From positions 3,038,001 through 3,102,000 of the forward strand of contig NZ_CP082249.1 in NCBI RefSeq assembly GCF_019879105.1: DNA of 64,000 nucleotides, given 5' to 3'. Shown piece by piece: positions 54,462 through 63,749 of the stretch; the stretch's first letter is position 1, and the number at the start of each line of letters is the position of its first letter. The notes below the pieces were generated by a model. The model made no database searches. It was not told the DNA's origin and worked only from the letters and a program-made list of their open reading frames with translations. The translations under genes and the position numbers were made by a program. Source of the stretch: Natrinema sp. SYSU A 869. GTDB lineage: Archaea > Halobacteriota > Halobacteria > Halobacteriales > Natrialbaceae.

Positions 54462-55760
54462 TTATAACGTTTTGTCTGCTTCCGCGTCGTCGACAACTTC
54501 GATCCCGCGGTTGTTGACCGCCATCGGATCGAGACCGACCTCTTGGAGGAAGGTCTTGTACTCGCGTTCGCACTGCTCAGCGTCTTTCTGCTTATCGCTG
54601 GCGCGGTCGCAGAGTTCAACGAGGTTCTCGGGAACGTCGTTCTGGTAGACGATCCAGTGGTTGATCAGGTCCGAGAGCCGCCGGATGGGGCTCGTGAAGT
54701 GGCCGTAGATCTCGAAGTTCAGCGCGTGGTGACCGCCGAAGGGGTCGTTCATATACCGCGCACGGGGCATCACCTTCATCACCGCCCACTGGATCTTGTC
54801 CAGTTGGCGGCTGGGCGCTTCCTCGAGCGTCGCGTTGACGGCCTTCCGCGGGTCGTCCCAGGTGCTGCCAGGGATCGAGACGCCATCGAGATCCTGAATT
54901 TCTCGCAGCGCTTCGGACCACTCGTCGGGGCTGGGCTGGGGGTGAACTCGGTACATGGCCGAGACGCCGCGGTTCCACATGAGTACGTGCGTGACGGCCT
55001 TGTTGGCCTTCAGCATGCACTCCTCGATGATGGTGTGGGCCCGGTCGCGGCTCGGGTTCAGGACGAGCGAGCCGTCCTCCTTGCGCTGTTCGTGCATCTG
55101 CTCGGCGAGGTCGTAGACCAGCGCGTTCTCGTCGTGGAGCGGCGCGTCGGGGTCCTCGAGGCGGTTCTCGGCCTGCGAGTAGGTGAGTCGTTCGTCGGAC
55201 TGGATGACCGACTTGTAGATCTCGATGTTCTCATAGCTCAAGTTCTCCTTGTCGAGGTGCATCTCGACGGTGTGGGCGAGCCGGTCCTCGTTGGCGACTA
55301 GCGAACAGACCGTCTCGGCGAGTACCGGCGGCAGCATGTGGACCGTGTAGCCGGGGAGATAGACCGTATTTCCGCGCTCGACGGCCTCGTCCCACATCGC
55401 CGTGTCAGGGTTGACGTAGTGGGTAACGTCGGCGATGTGTACCCAGAGGACGTACTCGTCGTCTCGTTCCTCGATCGAAATTGCGTCGTCGAAGTCCTGG
55501 GCGTCGATCGGGTCCGTCGTCCAGGTCGTCAGATCCCGCAGATCCTTCCGCTCGTCGATCTCATCGCTGATTTCGGCCGTCACGCCCTCCGTTCGGGCTT
55601 TGGCTTCCTCTAAGACCTCGGGCGGGAACTCGTCGCGGAGTTCGAACTTCTCGAATAATTCCTCGCGCTTGTTCTCGAGATGGCGCGCGAGATCCTCCGA
55701 GACCTCGACGGGTCCCTGGCCTTCGACCGTACCGGCGTCGGCCTGTGCGTCGTCACTCAT
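54462..55760 (-). CDS. RNB-domain exoribonuclease (RNase II/R-like)
   Basis: 432 residues from the ATG at 55760. The catalytic aspartates are D83, D89, D91 and D92 in DPIDAQDFDDAIS. Further RNB motifs: HIADVTHYVNPDTAMWDEAVERGNTVYLPGYTVHMLP, NRGVSAMYRVHPQPS, and YGHFTSPIRRLSDLINHW. There are no cold-shock or S1 domains, so this is the short haloarchaeal form. A 3'-to-5' RNase is expected. Confidence 0.9.
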   Translation of the reverse strand: MSDDAQADAGTVEGQGPVEVSEDLARHLENKREELFEKFELRDEFPPEVLEEAKARTEGVTAEISDEIDERKDLRDLTTWTTDPIDAQDFDDAISIEERDDEYVLWVHIADVTHYVNPDTAMWDEAVERGNTVYLPGYTVHMLPPVLAETVCSLVANEDRLAHTVEMHLDKENLSYENIEIYKSVIQSDERLTYSQAENRLEDPDAPLHDENALVYDLAEQMHEQRKEDGSLVLNPSRDRAHTIIEECMLKANKAVTHVLMWNRGVSAMYRVHPQPSPDEWSEALREIQDLDGVSIPGSTWDDPRKAVNATLEEAPSRQLDKIQWAVMKVMPRARYMNDPFGGHHALNFEIYGHFTSPIRRLSDLINHWIVYQNDVPENLVELCDRASDKQKDAEQCEREYKTFLQEVGLDPMAVNNRGIEVVDDAEADKTL

Positions 55761-55901
55761 GGCGAGGGCTACGCACGTAAGAGTGAAAGTCGTGTCGGGA
55801 CGCGAATCCGTCCGATCGCGAGCGCCCGGACCGCCGATATCGCGGGGCAGCACGTACTCGATCAGAAAGATACATTTTGTATCTAACATAACTGTGGGTG
55901 A

Positions 55902-56810
55902 ATGCCCGCGATATCCCTCCGGGACGTCACCAAGCGCTTCGGTGACGTTCATGCCCTCCGCGGTATCGATATGACCGTCGAGTCCGGCGAAGTGTTCGGC
56001 TTCCTGGGACCGAACGGTGCCGGCAAGTCGACGACCATCGATATCCTGTTGCACTATACGCACCCCTCGAGCGGTTCGGTCGACGTGCTCGGACGCGACG
56101 TTACCGAAGCGCCGGTCGCCGTCCGGAAACGTGTCGGTATCCTTCCCGAGGGCTTCGCACCGTTCGAAACGATGACCGGCCGCCAGCACCTCGTATACGC
56201 GATCGAGGCCGCCGACGCCGACGACGATCCGGCGGCCCTGCTCGAGCGTGTCGGCCTCGCCGATGCCGCCGACCGGTCCGCCGCGGACTACTCGACGGGG
56301 ATGACACAGCGCCTCGCGCTCGCGATGGCTCTGGTCGGCGAGCCCGACATGTTGATCTTAGACGAACCCTCGACCGGGCTCGACCCCCACGGCGTCCGAC
56401 GAATGCGCGAGATCGTCCGCGCGGAACGCGACCGCGGTGCCACTGTCTTCTTCTCGAGTCACATCCTGGCACAGGTCGAGGCGGTCGCCGACCGCGTCGC
56501 CATTCTCCGGGCGGGCAATCTCGTTGCCGTCGACACGATCGACGGGCTCCGCGAGACGGCCGACGCCGGTGCGGAGCTGACTGTCGACCTGGCCGACGAG
56601 CCGGCCGCGGTCGCGTCCGTCGTCGCGTCCGTTGACGGGGTCTCGACGGTCGACGAACGCGACGACGCCCTCGTCGTCGGCTGTACTGCCGACGCGAAAC
56701 TCCGGGTACTCGACGAGATCCGGGCCGCCGGTGCGACGATCCGAGACTTCTCGACCGGTGAGGCATCGCTCGAGGAGCTATTCGTTTCCTACACGGAGGG
56801 GTCGGCGTGA
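55902..56810 (+). CDS. ABC transporter ATP-binding protein
   Basis: 302 residues. Walker A GPNGAGKST (36-44), signature DYSTGMTQRLALAMAL, Walker B LILDEPSTGLDP, and the switch histidine in SSHIL. The C-terminal 80 residues form the regulatory extension common in ABC-2 exporters. The next gene overlaps by ATGA-type coupling (GTGAACTGG at 56807) and encodes the permease, so this is an exporter-type pair. Confidence 0.93.
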   Translation: MPAISLRDVTKRFGDVHALRGIDMTVESGEVFGFLGPNGAGKSTTIDILLHYTHPSSGSVDVLGRDVTEAPVAVRKRVGILPEGFAPFETMTGRQHLVYAIEAADADDDPAALLERVGLADAADRSAADYSTGMTQRLALAMALVGEPDMLILDEPSTGLDPHGVRRMREIVRAERDRGATVFFSSHILAQVEAVADRVAILRAGNLVAVDTIDGLRETADAGAELTVDLADEPAAVASVVASVDGVSTVDERDDALVVGCTADAKLRVLDEIRAAGATIRDFSTGEASLEELFVSYTEGSA

Positions 56811-57598
56811 ACTGGCAGCTGATCGCCCGAAAGGAGATCGGCGACGCGATCCGCAACCGGCAGTTGTACGCGCTCGCCGCGACGTTCGCGCTGGTCTTCG
56901 CCGTCATGGCCGAACTCCACGTCAGGCAGGTCAACCAGGGGTACGCCGTTTCCGGCGACCTCGTCGGCCAATTCGCGCTTCCCGGCATGCTCCTCGTGCC
57001 GGTGACCGGACTGCTGCTCGCCTCCAGCGCGATCGTCAGGCGGCGTTCGAACGGTCAGCTGACGCTCTTGCTCGGACTTCCACATGACCGACGCGATATC
57101 GTCCTCGGGACGTATGCCGGTCGATACGCGATCTTTCTCGCTTCCCTGCTCGCGGGCGTCCTCGCCGGCGTCGCCGTCGTCTTTGTTACCGGACACGCGG
57201 TCCCGACGACCGCTGTCCTCGCGTATCTCCTCGCCAGTGCCTGGCTGGGGCTCGCGTACCTTGCCATCGCGATTGGCATCTCGGCAACGGTCCGCACCCA
57301 GACGTGGGCGACGTTCGCCGTCTTCGGCGCGTTGCTTCTCCTCCTGTTCGTCTGGCGGGTCGTGCCCGAGGGCCTCGCCTACGCCGCGGCCGGCTTCGAA
57401 GAGCCGGCGACGCGACCGTGGTGGATGTCGTACGTCGGCGCGCTCTCTCCGAGCCTCGCCTACGAACAGTTGCTGGAACCCGTGACCGGCTCGGAAGCCG
57501 ATCGCTCTTTGGTCTGGTTCAGCGCCGCCGTCCTGCTGGGGTGGGGAGTGCTCGCCCCCCTCGTCGGCTACTGGCGGTTCGTGACGGCCGACCTCTAG
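56807..57598 (+). CDS. ABC-2-type transporter permease
   Basis: 263 residues from GTG, with about six membrane helices. The start NWQLIARKEIGDAIRNRQLYALAATFALVFA is typical of NosY/ABC-2 permeases. It overlaps the ATPase gene by four bases and probably forms the export channel with it. Substrate unknown; no accessory gene is adjacent. Confidence 0.88.
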   Translation: MNWQLIARKEIGDAIRNRQLYALAATFALVFAVMAELHVRQVNQGYAVSGDLVGQFALPGMLLVPVTGLLLASSAIVRRRSNGQLTLLLGLPHDRRDIVLGTYAGRYAIFLASLLAGVLAGVAVVFVTGHAVPTTAVLAYLLASAWLGLAYLAIAIGISATVRTQTWATFAVFGALLLLLFVWRVVPEGLAYAAAGFEEPATRPWWMSYVGALSPSLAYEQLLEPVTGSEADRSLVWFSAAVLLGWGVLAPLVGYWRFVTADL

Positions 57599-57601
57599 CG
57601 A

Positions 57602-57910
57602 TTATCGCTCTCGCTCCCTCCCCCGCTCCTCGAGCGTGCCGTACCGCTCCTCGACCGTCGAGAGATAGCTCGCGAGAAAGACGTCTCGATCCCGCTTGCC
57701 GGCTTCGAGATCGACCAGCAGTCCCTCGAGTTCGTCGCGAGGGTGGTGACAGAGGTCGCTGTGACAGGACTTACAGAGGTGTTCGAAGGTCTTGCCGTCG
57801 CGATCCCAGCGGTCACCGTGCTTGTCGTACTCGCGAGCCTCGTCGCGCGGGCGCTCGGTACCACAGGCGAGACAGGTGACCGTCTCCGTCCGGTTCCGAG
57901 AGGGCCACAT
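57602..57910 (-). CDS. Small four-cysteine zinc-finger protein
   Basis: 102 residues from MWPSRNRTETVTCLACGTERP. Cysteine pairs CLAC and CKSC, with HSDLCHHP after, form a likely zinc site around a basic, charged loop (EYDKHGDRWDRDGKTFEHL). The C-terminal half is a long charged helix with KRDRDVFLASYLSTVEERYG. It resembles haloarchaeal DUF7562-type proteins (tentative). Convergent with the ABC genes. Confidence 0.7.
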   Translation of the reverse strand: MWPSRNRTETVTCLACGTERPRDEAREYDKHGDRWDRDGKTFEHLCKSCHSDLCHHPRDELEGLLVDLEAGKRDRDVFLASYLSTVEERYGTLEERGRERER

Positions 57911-57984
57911 ACGCGATCCGACGGTGTGGTCATACTTAGCGATTGTCACACATTTCCCCCGTCCTGACGGTCAGGACGATCGAT

Positions 57985-59412
57985 CTACCGGGATCGCTCG
58001 CGCTCCCGGTCAGCGCGGTCGCTCTCGTCCGCCGATGCGTCGTCTCCGGCGACGGGCGCAGAGTGCTGCCCGGTATCACGGTCGAGGTCGGAATCGGAGT
58101 CGGACGTGTCCGGGTGCTCGAGTCGGCCGTCGGGATCGATCACCGTTCGTGCCGGGATCGGGTCCGGCGATGGCGGGTGACGCGCGACCAGTCGCTGGAA
58201 GCGGGTGAGGTCGATCGACCCTTCGGTTTTGATCTCCTCGCACTCGACGACGATCCGATCCCCCTCGCCGAAGATCCGAACGTAGGTCAGGCGAAACGAG
58301 GGGTAGTACACCCCCGGAAGCCGCGAGAACCAGGTCTCGACGTGCCGGAGCTTTTTCAGCCAGGTGCCCGTGTTGACGACGACTCGGTCGCCCCATCTCG
58401 TGAGCGACGCCCGGTGAGTGTGTCCGTAGACGAAGACGGCGACGTCGGGGTGGGACTCGAATACTGCTTTGGCCGCGTTCAGAAAGGGCTGGTCGCCCTG
58501 TCCGATGCGAACGCCCGAGAGCATGACGCCGAAGCGCTCGAGTGTGCGTCTGAGATCCCGTCTGAAGAACCACAGCGGTACCGCGAGCAACAGCAGGACG
58601 GCGATGATCACAAGGTTGACGGTGACGATAACCTCGAGGACGATCGCGGCGATGCCAAGCGCGTGGACGACGGCGTTGTCGGTGAAAAACCGCGCCGGGA
58701 GGATACCCAGCACCTCGAGGACGGTCCCGAACAGGTAGAGCAGCGTCAGGTTGAAAAACAGCAACAGCGGCACGACGACCGCCCGCAAGTACGGACTCAT
58801 CTCCCGATAGAAGTAGTTCGAGAGGAGCCACCGCGGGAGTTCCTCCATCGGCGCGACCGACTGGATATCGCGCAGCCAGTCGCCCCTGGCCCGTTCGGAG
58901 TAGCGGCCGGCGGCGGCGACGATCCGCTGGACGATAAAGTAGCCGACAGGGAGCGCGTCGGGATTCCCCCAGTCCGGCAGCCGATTGTTCGCGTCGTGTT
59001 GCTGGCCGTGTTCGATCCAGATCCGTCCATCGCCGACCTCGCGGGTGATCGAAATTTCCTGTTCCAGGGTGACGTTGAACTCGGCGAGGCGATCGACGTG
59101 GGCGTCGTAGCAGGCGAGATCGTAGTCGTGGTTGCCCGGAATGAGCGTGATGTCAATCTCCTCGCCGGTCGCGCGGAGCTGCTCGAAGACCCGCGGGTGA
59201 TCGTCGATGACTCGCTCGAGTTTCGCCGGTCCGGTCACTTCGGCGTACTCCCACAGCCCGAACGCGTCGCCGTTGATAATCAACTCGACGTCGCCGCCGC
59301 GGTCCTCGAGGTCCGCAAGAAAGGAGAGAAGCTCCGCCTCGAAATCGAGCGCTGTCAGCTGTTCGTCGCCGCCCATGTGGAGGTCGCTGATGAAGACGTA
59401 CTCGCTGGCCAT
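57985..59412 (-). CDS. Membrane-anchored metallophosphoesterase
   Basis: 475 residues. Calcineurin-like metal ligands: D10 and H12 (SDLHMGG), D49 (NGDAF), N94/H95/D96 (GNHD), H135 (IEHGQQHD), and H331/H333 (GHTHRA). Between the fourth and last motifs, residues about 210-285 form two hydrophobic hairpins, so the catalytic domain is split by membrane segments. The C-terminal 90 residues are acidic low complexity. The substrate is unknown. Confidence 0.88.
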   Translation of the reverse strand: MASEYVFISDLHMGGDEQLTALDFEAELLSFLADLEDRGGDVELIINGDAFGLWEYAEVTGPAKLERVIDDHPRVFEQLRATGEEIDITLIPGNHDYDLACYDAHVDRLAEFNVTLEQEISITREVGDGRIWIEHGQQHDANNRLPDWGNPDALPVGYFIVQRIVAAAGRYSERARGDWLRDIQSVAPMEELPRWLLSNYFYREMSPYLRAVVVPLLLFFNLTLLYLFGTVLEVLGILPARFFTDNAVVHALGIAAIVLEVIVTVNLVIIAVLLLLAVPLWFFRRDLRRTLERFGVMLSGVRIGQGDQPFLNAAKAVFESHPDVAVFVYGHTHRASLTRWGDRVVVNTGTWLKKLRHVETWFSRLPGVYYPSFRLTYVRIFGEGDRIVVECEEIKTEGSIDLTRFQRLVARHPPSPDPIPARTVIDPDGRLEHPDTSDSDSDLDRDTGQHSAPVAGDDASADESDRADRERERSR

Positions 59413-59554
59413 CGGCGCAGTCCGGCGTACTACCAGACGGGCCGGGATAGTGGTTTCCCCGACTGCACTCGCGTCTCGGACTTACGCGACCCTGTCACCC
59501 GACGCGCGGCTTCAAATCTATTCTATTAAATGCGTACGGGGCGGTAGCACGAGT

Positions 59555-60034
59555 ATGCAGGTCAAGTCTCGACATCACCTCCGTAGCGACGCGGTGTCCG
59601 ATCTCGAGGAGGTCCTCGAGGAGCAACTCGGCGTCTCGCCCGACGGCGACGCCTACGAGCGCGTCGAGTTCGAGGACACCGACTGGGAGGTCGTCCTCAT
59701 CGACGGCGAGCCACAGGTCGCGTACTTCGACGAGGGCCCGTTCCTGACGGTCCGTGGAGCAAACGCCTACGAGCCCGAGAAACGACTGGTCACCGTCGAC
59801 GCAGGAGCCGTCTCGTTCGTCAGCGACGGGGCCGACGTGATGCGTCCGGGGATCACCGAGGCGACTGACGAAATCTCGCCGAACGATCTGGTCGTCATCG
59901 CGGAGGAATCTCACGGCAAAGTGCTCGCGGTCGGCCGTGCTCGCGTCGACGGCACGGAGATGGCCGGCGACGAAGGGAAAGTCGTCGATTCGCTGCACCA
60001 CGTCGGCGACGAACTCTACGAGTTCACCGGCTAA
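59555..60034 (+). CDS. PUA-domain RNA-binding protein
   Basis: 159 residues. The C-terminal half is a PUA domain (LVTVDAGAVSFVSDGADVMRPGITEATDEISPNDLVVIAEESHGKVLAVGRARV). The N-terminal half (MQVKSRHHLRSDAVSDLEEVLEEQLGV) is an alpha-beta pre-PUA module. Archaeal proteins of this type are related to the MCT-1/Tma20 group that bind ribosomal or tRNA elements. A TATA-like ATTCTATTAAATG lies about 30 bases upstream. Confidence 0.9.
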   Translation: MQVKSRHHLRSDAVSDLEEVLEEQLGVSPDGDAYERVEFEDTDWEVVLIDGEPQVAYFDEGPFLTVRGANAYEPEKRLVTVDAGAVSFVSDGADVMRPGITEATDEISPNDLVVIAEESHGKVLAVGRARVDGTEMAGDEGKVVDSLHHVGDELYEFTG

Positions 60035-60132
60035 TTCGCTTGCAAACGGCGAATCAATCGATTCTGATCGAGTCGCGCTCGCTCGAGTGACCGCGCCGTC
60101 GGAGCGCGGGCCGTACGAGTCGATCGAACGCC

Positions 60133-60897
60133 TCACTCCGAGGCCGCGTCCAGCGAATCCGCTTCGAACGCGCCTTCGTACTGTGCGAGAGTGTCCCTGT
60201 AGCCCTGTTCCGCGAGTTCGTAGGTCTCTCTGAGATCCGTGATCGGTGTCTCGGTTGCGTCGAGCCGCAGGTCGTTGTACGGCGGCTCGACGGCGTGTGA
60301 CTCCGTCGTCTCGACGACCACCGCCGCGCTCTGGACCGACAGCTCCTCGCGTTTATCTCCTCCCTCGAGGTCGCCGGCCGCCAGCGCGTCGATCAGTCGC
60401 TTCGCGAGCGGGTCGGTATCGACGTCTTCCGTGACGGCACTCGGACCGGTCGAGTAGTCCGTCGTGTCGTGGACCGCATTCGCCGCGTAGGCGTCGGCTG
60501 CCGCCTCGAGGACGACCTCACCAGTCAGCATGTTTCCCGCGACGGTGTAGTGGTCGCCCTCGCGGTGGCCGAACTCATCGACGCACTCGTCGCCGGAGAA
60601 GGCGAAGGTCGTCTCATCGTCGACGCCGTGTAGCTGGCGCTGAGGCGCGCCGTCGTCGGCGTTGAGCAGGGCCTGAAGAGCGTCGTCGACCGCGAGGCCG
60701 TCGTCGATGTACTCGATGCCGCGCTCGCCGAGTTCGACGTTGACGAGGCTCTGGGTCGCGACGGCACCCCGATCGCTGACGAACGGGCAGAGCGTCCCCA
60801 CGCCCGGCAACCGCGTCGTGACCGCGACGCCGAATCGGCGGTGCTGGTCGCCGCTCTCGGTCTCGTACTCCTCGCGGACGCAGATGCTGAATGTCAT
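60133..60897 (-). CDS. DUF1028-type (Ntn-hydrolase-like) protein
   Basis: 254 residues. MTFSICVREE and GVAVTTRLPGVGTLCPFVSDRGAVATQSLVNVELGERGIEYID match the DUF1028 N-terminus, and TVAGNMLTGEVVLEAAADAY the conserved GN-L block. The family is predicted to have an Ntn-hydrolase fold; function unknown. Soluble, cytoplasmic. Its own promoter lies in the AT-rich stretch at 60900-60935. Confidence 0.85.
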   Translation of the reverse strand: MTFSICVREEYETESGDQHRRFGVAVTTRLPGVGTLCPFVSDRGAVATQSLVNVELGERGIEYIDDGLAVDDALQALLNADDGAPQRQLHGVDDETTFAFSGDECVDEFGHREGDHYTVAGNMLTGEVVLEAAADAYAANAVHDTTDYSTGPSAVTEDVDTDPLAKRLIDALAAGDLEGGDKREELSVQSAAVVVETTESHAVEPPYNDLRLDATETPITDLRETYELAEQGYRDTLAQYEGAFEADSLDAASE

Positions 60898-60951
60898 CGA
60901 TTACACAATTTCCGTCTGAAAATAAAAACCTGACCGTCGTTTCGATGGGCG

Positions 60952-61962
60952 TTATTCGAGATAGCCGAGCGCCGAAAGCCGATCCTCGACGACATCCTCG
61001 TCGGCATCGCCCTCCGTATCGGCGGGACTATCGTCGTCAGTATCCTCGACGGCCACCGAGTCAGCAACCGAATCGACCGGCTCCGACCGCACGATCGGTT
61101 TCCGCTCGGAGTACGACGGGACGTACCAAGGGACGGTGTTCAGGACCGGAATCCGGATATTACTCGGATGGAAGTATACCGGGACCGGGAACGGCGTTGC
61201 CCACTCGCCGACCGCGTTCCCGTGATCGGCCGTGATTGCCGTCTTCCCGGGGAGGCGGTCAGCCAATGGGAGCGCTTCGTCGAGTACCCGATGCAAATTA
61301 TCCCGGTAAGATTCCCAGAAGACACCGGCTTTGACCTCGCCCTCGCGTAGCGCCTGCCAGACCGACTCGAACTCGATATCACTGTCGTCCTCGAGCACGG
61401 CCCCGCGGAGTCCCTCCATGAGACCGCTCTCCGCGTCGAGTCGCGTGTCGCCGATGAAGGGGGCGTGTGGCTGCATGAAGTGGACGATCAGTCGCTTGTT
61501 CGGGTGGGACTCGTGAGCAGCCAGCGCGCAGTCGGCGAGGTCCTCCGGGAGCACGACGCCTTCGTCATCGCTCCACTCGTCGATCCAGGCGCGGTCGGTG
61601 TGATAGAACGTCTCGTCGAGGATCCGCTTCTCGTGGGGGTTTGCAGTGACGTAGACAGTGTCGTTGTATGTCCGCCCAGCGAAGTTCTCCGTGAGGAACT
61701 CCGGCGATGAACTGCCACGCGACCGGAACTCGCTCACCTCACCCTCCAGCGATCGATTGGCGTAGAGCTGCATGAAGAGGTCGTACCGACAGCCGTCCAG
61801 AATGAGGAGGTTGTCCCAATCTGCATCCATGATGTACTCCCCGTCGTTGCCGTGAATGCGCTTCTGAACGGGGCCGATAATCGACGACAGGAGCAGTTGG
61901 CGGCGCAGAAAGTCGTTGCCGAGCGCGGCTTTCGCCATCGCCGCTTTCTCCGTGAGTTCCAT
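60952..61962 (-). CDS. Sulfatase/alkaline-phosphatase-like hydrolase
   Basis: 336 residues from the ATG at 61962 (MELTEKAAMAKAALGND). LLILDGCRYDLFMQL and ITADHGNAVGEW give metal-ligand aspartates and the DHG motif of the alkaline-phosphatase superfamily, and HFMQPHAPFIGD is typical of the sulfatase branch. The C-terminus is an acidic tail. No signal peptide. Such proteins in haloarchaea often lie near glycosylation genes, but none is adjacent here, so the substrate is unknown. Confidence 0.8.
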   Translation of the reverse strand: MELTEKAAMAKAALGNDFLRRQLLLSSIIGPVQKRIHGNDGEYIMDADWDNLLILDGCRYDLFMQLYANRSLEGEVSEFRSRGSSSPEFLTENFAGRTYNDTVYVTANPHEKRILDETFYHTDRAWIDEWSDDEGVVLPEDLADCALAAHESHPNKRLIVHFMQPHAPFIGDTRLDAESGLMEGLRGAVLEDDSDIEFESVWQALREGEVKAGVFWESYRDNLHRVLDEALPLADRLPGKTAITADHGNAVGEWATPFPVPVYFHPSNIRIPVLNTVPWYVPSYSERKPIVRSEPVDSVADSVAVEDTDDDSPADTEGDADEDVVEDRLSALGYLE

Positions 61963-62209
61963 GAATGAACATTCATTGCTACCCGTGATAAAATTACTCC
62001 GCCGAAAACACATATAAAACATGAATATGGTAGAATATTTCCGACGATGAGGGCTTTCGACGGCGATCGTGCCGTTGCGGCCGAGCCGGCCGAACCAATA
62101 TCGCTCGCTGCTCGCGCTCGATGACCGGCCCTGCCCGCTTGCGTTTGCCTCGATTGAACGGTCACGTCTGACGTAAGAACTATACTGACGGCGGCGCTGG
62201 ATACCGCCA

Positions 62210-62572
62210 ATGGGACTCATGAGCAAAATTCTCGGCGGGAACCAGTCCAGATCCGTCGAGGACTACGCAGAACTGAATCTCGAGGATGTCTCGACGGACT
62301 CTGCCGGAGCAGCGATGCAGGTACACATCGCGGAAGTGGGAAGCCAGGCGGACGCGATTGACATCAAGGACGCCGTCTACGACGGCGACATTGTCATCGC
62401 GGATATCACGCGCCTGCGAACCGAAGACAGTACTGTCGAACACATCGTCGACGAACTCCGGCAGGTCGCCGAGGAGGTCGACGGCGATATCGTCCGAAAG
62501 GGTGACGATCAGATGATTATCACGCCGACCGGCGTCCATATCAGCCGCGAAAAGCTGGGCCAGAAATTATAG
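62210..62572 (+). CDS. sepF: SepF-like cell division protein
   Basis: 120 residues. Start MGLMSKILGGNQSRS is a short amphipathic membrane-targeting helix. The SepF core is MQVHIAEVGSQADAIDIKDAVYDGDIVIADITRLRTEDS and VDGDIVRKGDDQMIITPTGVHISREKL. In haloarchaea SepF anchors FtsZ to the membrane at the division site. Normal archaeal length; no ftsZ nearby. Confidence 0.92.
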   Translation: MGLMSKILGGNQSRSVEDYAELNLEDVSTDSAGAAMQVHIAEVGSQADAIDIKDAVYDGDIVIADITRLRTEDSTVEHIVDELRQVAEEVDGDIVRKGDDQMIITPTGVHISREKLGQKL

Positions 62573-62832
62573 CGGCAGTTATCGGCCGGTCGTTCGCTCC
62601 TCGATTGACTTCTGATTCGATGCTACCGGTAGAAGCTGCTAGCCGTCTCGATAGATAGAACACGGCCGACCGGGAGCCGAATCCGTTGTTCTTTTTCGCT
62701 CGGTAGTTACTGCTCCCGGTCGGTTCTGGTGAGCTGAACTGATGATGTCGCTCGTACTGGTCGTCTGCTCTCCGAAAAATGAACTGCTATTGGTATTGTC
62801 GCGTCGCCGTTAGCAACGCATTGAACTCGAGT

Positions 62833-63027
62833 TTACGTGCGCGTGACGTTCTTCGCGCGCGGGCCCTTGGGAGCCTGTTCGATATCGAATTCGATGTCTG
62901 TGCCTTCTTCGAGATCCGGACCGCCGATATCTTCCATGTGGAAGAAAACGTCGTCGTCTGCGTCGTCCGTCTCAATGAAACCGTAGCCGCCTGTGTCGTT
63001 GAAGAAATCAACGCTTCCTTTCGCCAT
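62833..63027 (-). CDS. cspA: Cold-shock-domain protein
   Basis: 64 residues. RNA-binding motifs GGYGFIET (RNP1-like) and DDVFFHMEDI (RNP2-like), one beta-barrel. Acidic haloarchaeal version. Single-stranded nucleic-acid binding protein, probably a translation or RNA chaperone. Confidence 0.94.
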   Translation of the reverse strand: MAKGSVDFFNDTGGYGFIETDDADDDVFFHMEDIGGPDLEEGTDIEFDIEQAPKGPRAKNVTRT

Positions 63028-63251
63028 TACAAACAAATGTAGGGCCGATCGGGGGATAAGACTTCCGAGAGTCTCGGTATCACGACCGTCGGAGTTGTTC
63101 GCACGATACATAGATTCGGTCTTCCTTGCCGTATTCTGTGACGATCCTGACCTGTTGTGGCTCTCGTGCGAGCGGTCCGTTCCGTCTCGAGGGACGAATA
63201 AAGGTGGGCCATACGAATGGTGACAAATATGTTAGAAATTCCGACGCCCGT

Positions 63252-63600
63252 ATGCAGGTAATCGCTCGAGAGTCCCGATCTCGGGATCGTCTCACCGTCG
63301 TGGCTCGCAGCCCACCGTGACGCGGACTCGGTCACAGTCGTCGACGTCCGCGAGGCGCGAAACTGTAGTAGCAACTGAAAGTCAATGCATACCTGATCGC
63401 ATGAAAGCTGTGCGATCAGTGTGTAAATCGTTTCAGTGGCTACTATAGAACAACTGGGTCACGTCCGGGCGCAGTCAGCGTTCCGGCTGACCGCTTTCGC
63501 GATCCGCGCAGCGTCGCCGACGGGAAGCTACCGGCCTCCGACGCCTTGGCAGACCTGTTAGGCGAGGCCGGAATCGCTGAACCCGGCCCGGTCCACCAGT
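63252..63600 (+). pseudogene. Remnant of a rhodanese-type sulfurtransferase, split by a MITE-like element
   Basis: The frame from 63286 reads IVSPSWLAAHRDADSVTVVDVREA, the start of a rhodanese domain, and runs into the element at 63363. After it, GHV is followed, one base out of frame, by PGAVSVPADRFRDPRSVADGKLPASDALADLLGEAGIA, the next rhodanese segment. The remaining half of the domain is missing. The N-terminal start is also out of frame (possible ATG at 63252). The gene has thus suffered an insertion, at least one indel and a truncation. No active-site loop remains. Confidence 0.7.
63363..63448. mobile_element. 86-bp MITE-like element in the sulfurtransferase remnant
   Basis: Terminal inverted repeats CTGTAGTAGCAACTGAAA and TTTCAGTGGCTACTATAG (complementary at 16 of 18 positions). 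Inside, a perfect 9-bp inverted repeat CTGATCGCA/TGCGATCAG (63393-63401 and 63411-63419) has a nine-base loop. No coding capacity. It lies inside a recognisable rhodanese frame at the point where the WEYDGI-like segment is expected. No clear target-site duplication seen. Confidence 0.75.
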
Positions 63601-63749
63601 ACGAGGAGTGGTGTTGGGACGGCAATATCGCGTCAGGGCGAGCGCTGCCGCCCTCGCCGATTCGCCGACTGCCCCGCCTGTATGTGGAATTTTCACCCGG
63701 CGGGAATTCCCGTTCGCCGTTATCCCGCGTGCGGACGTACGAACACGAT

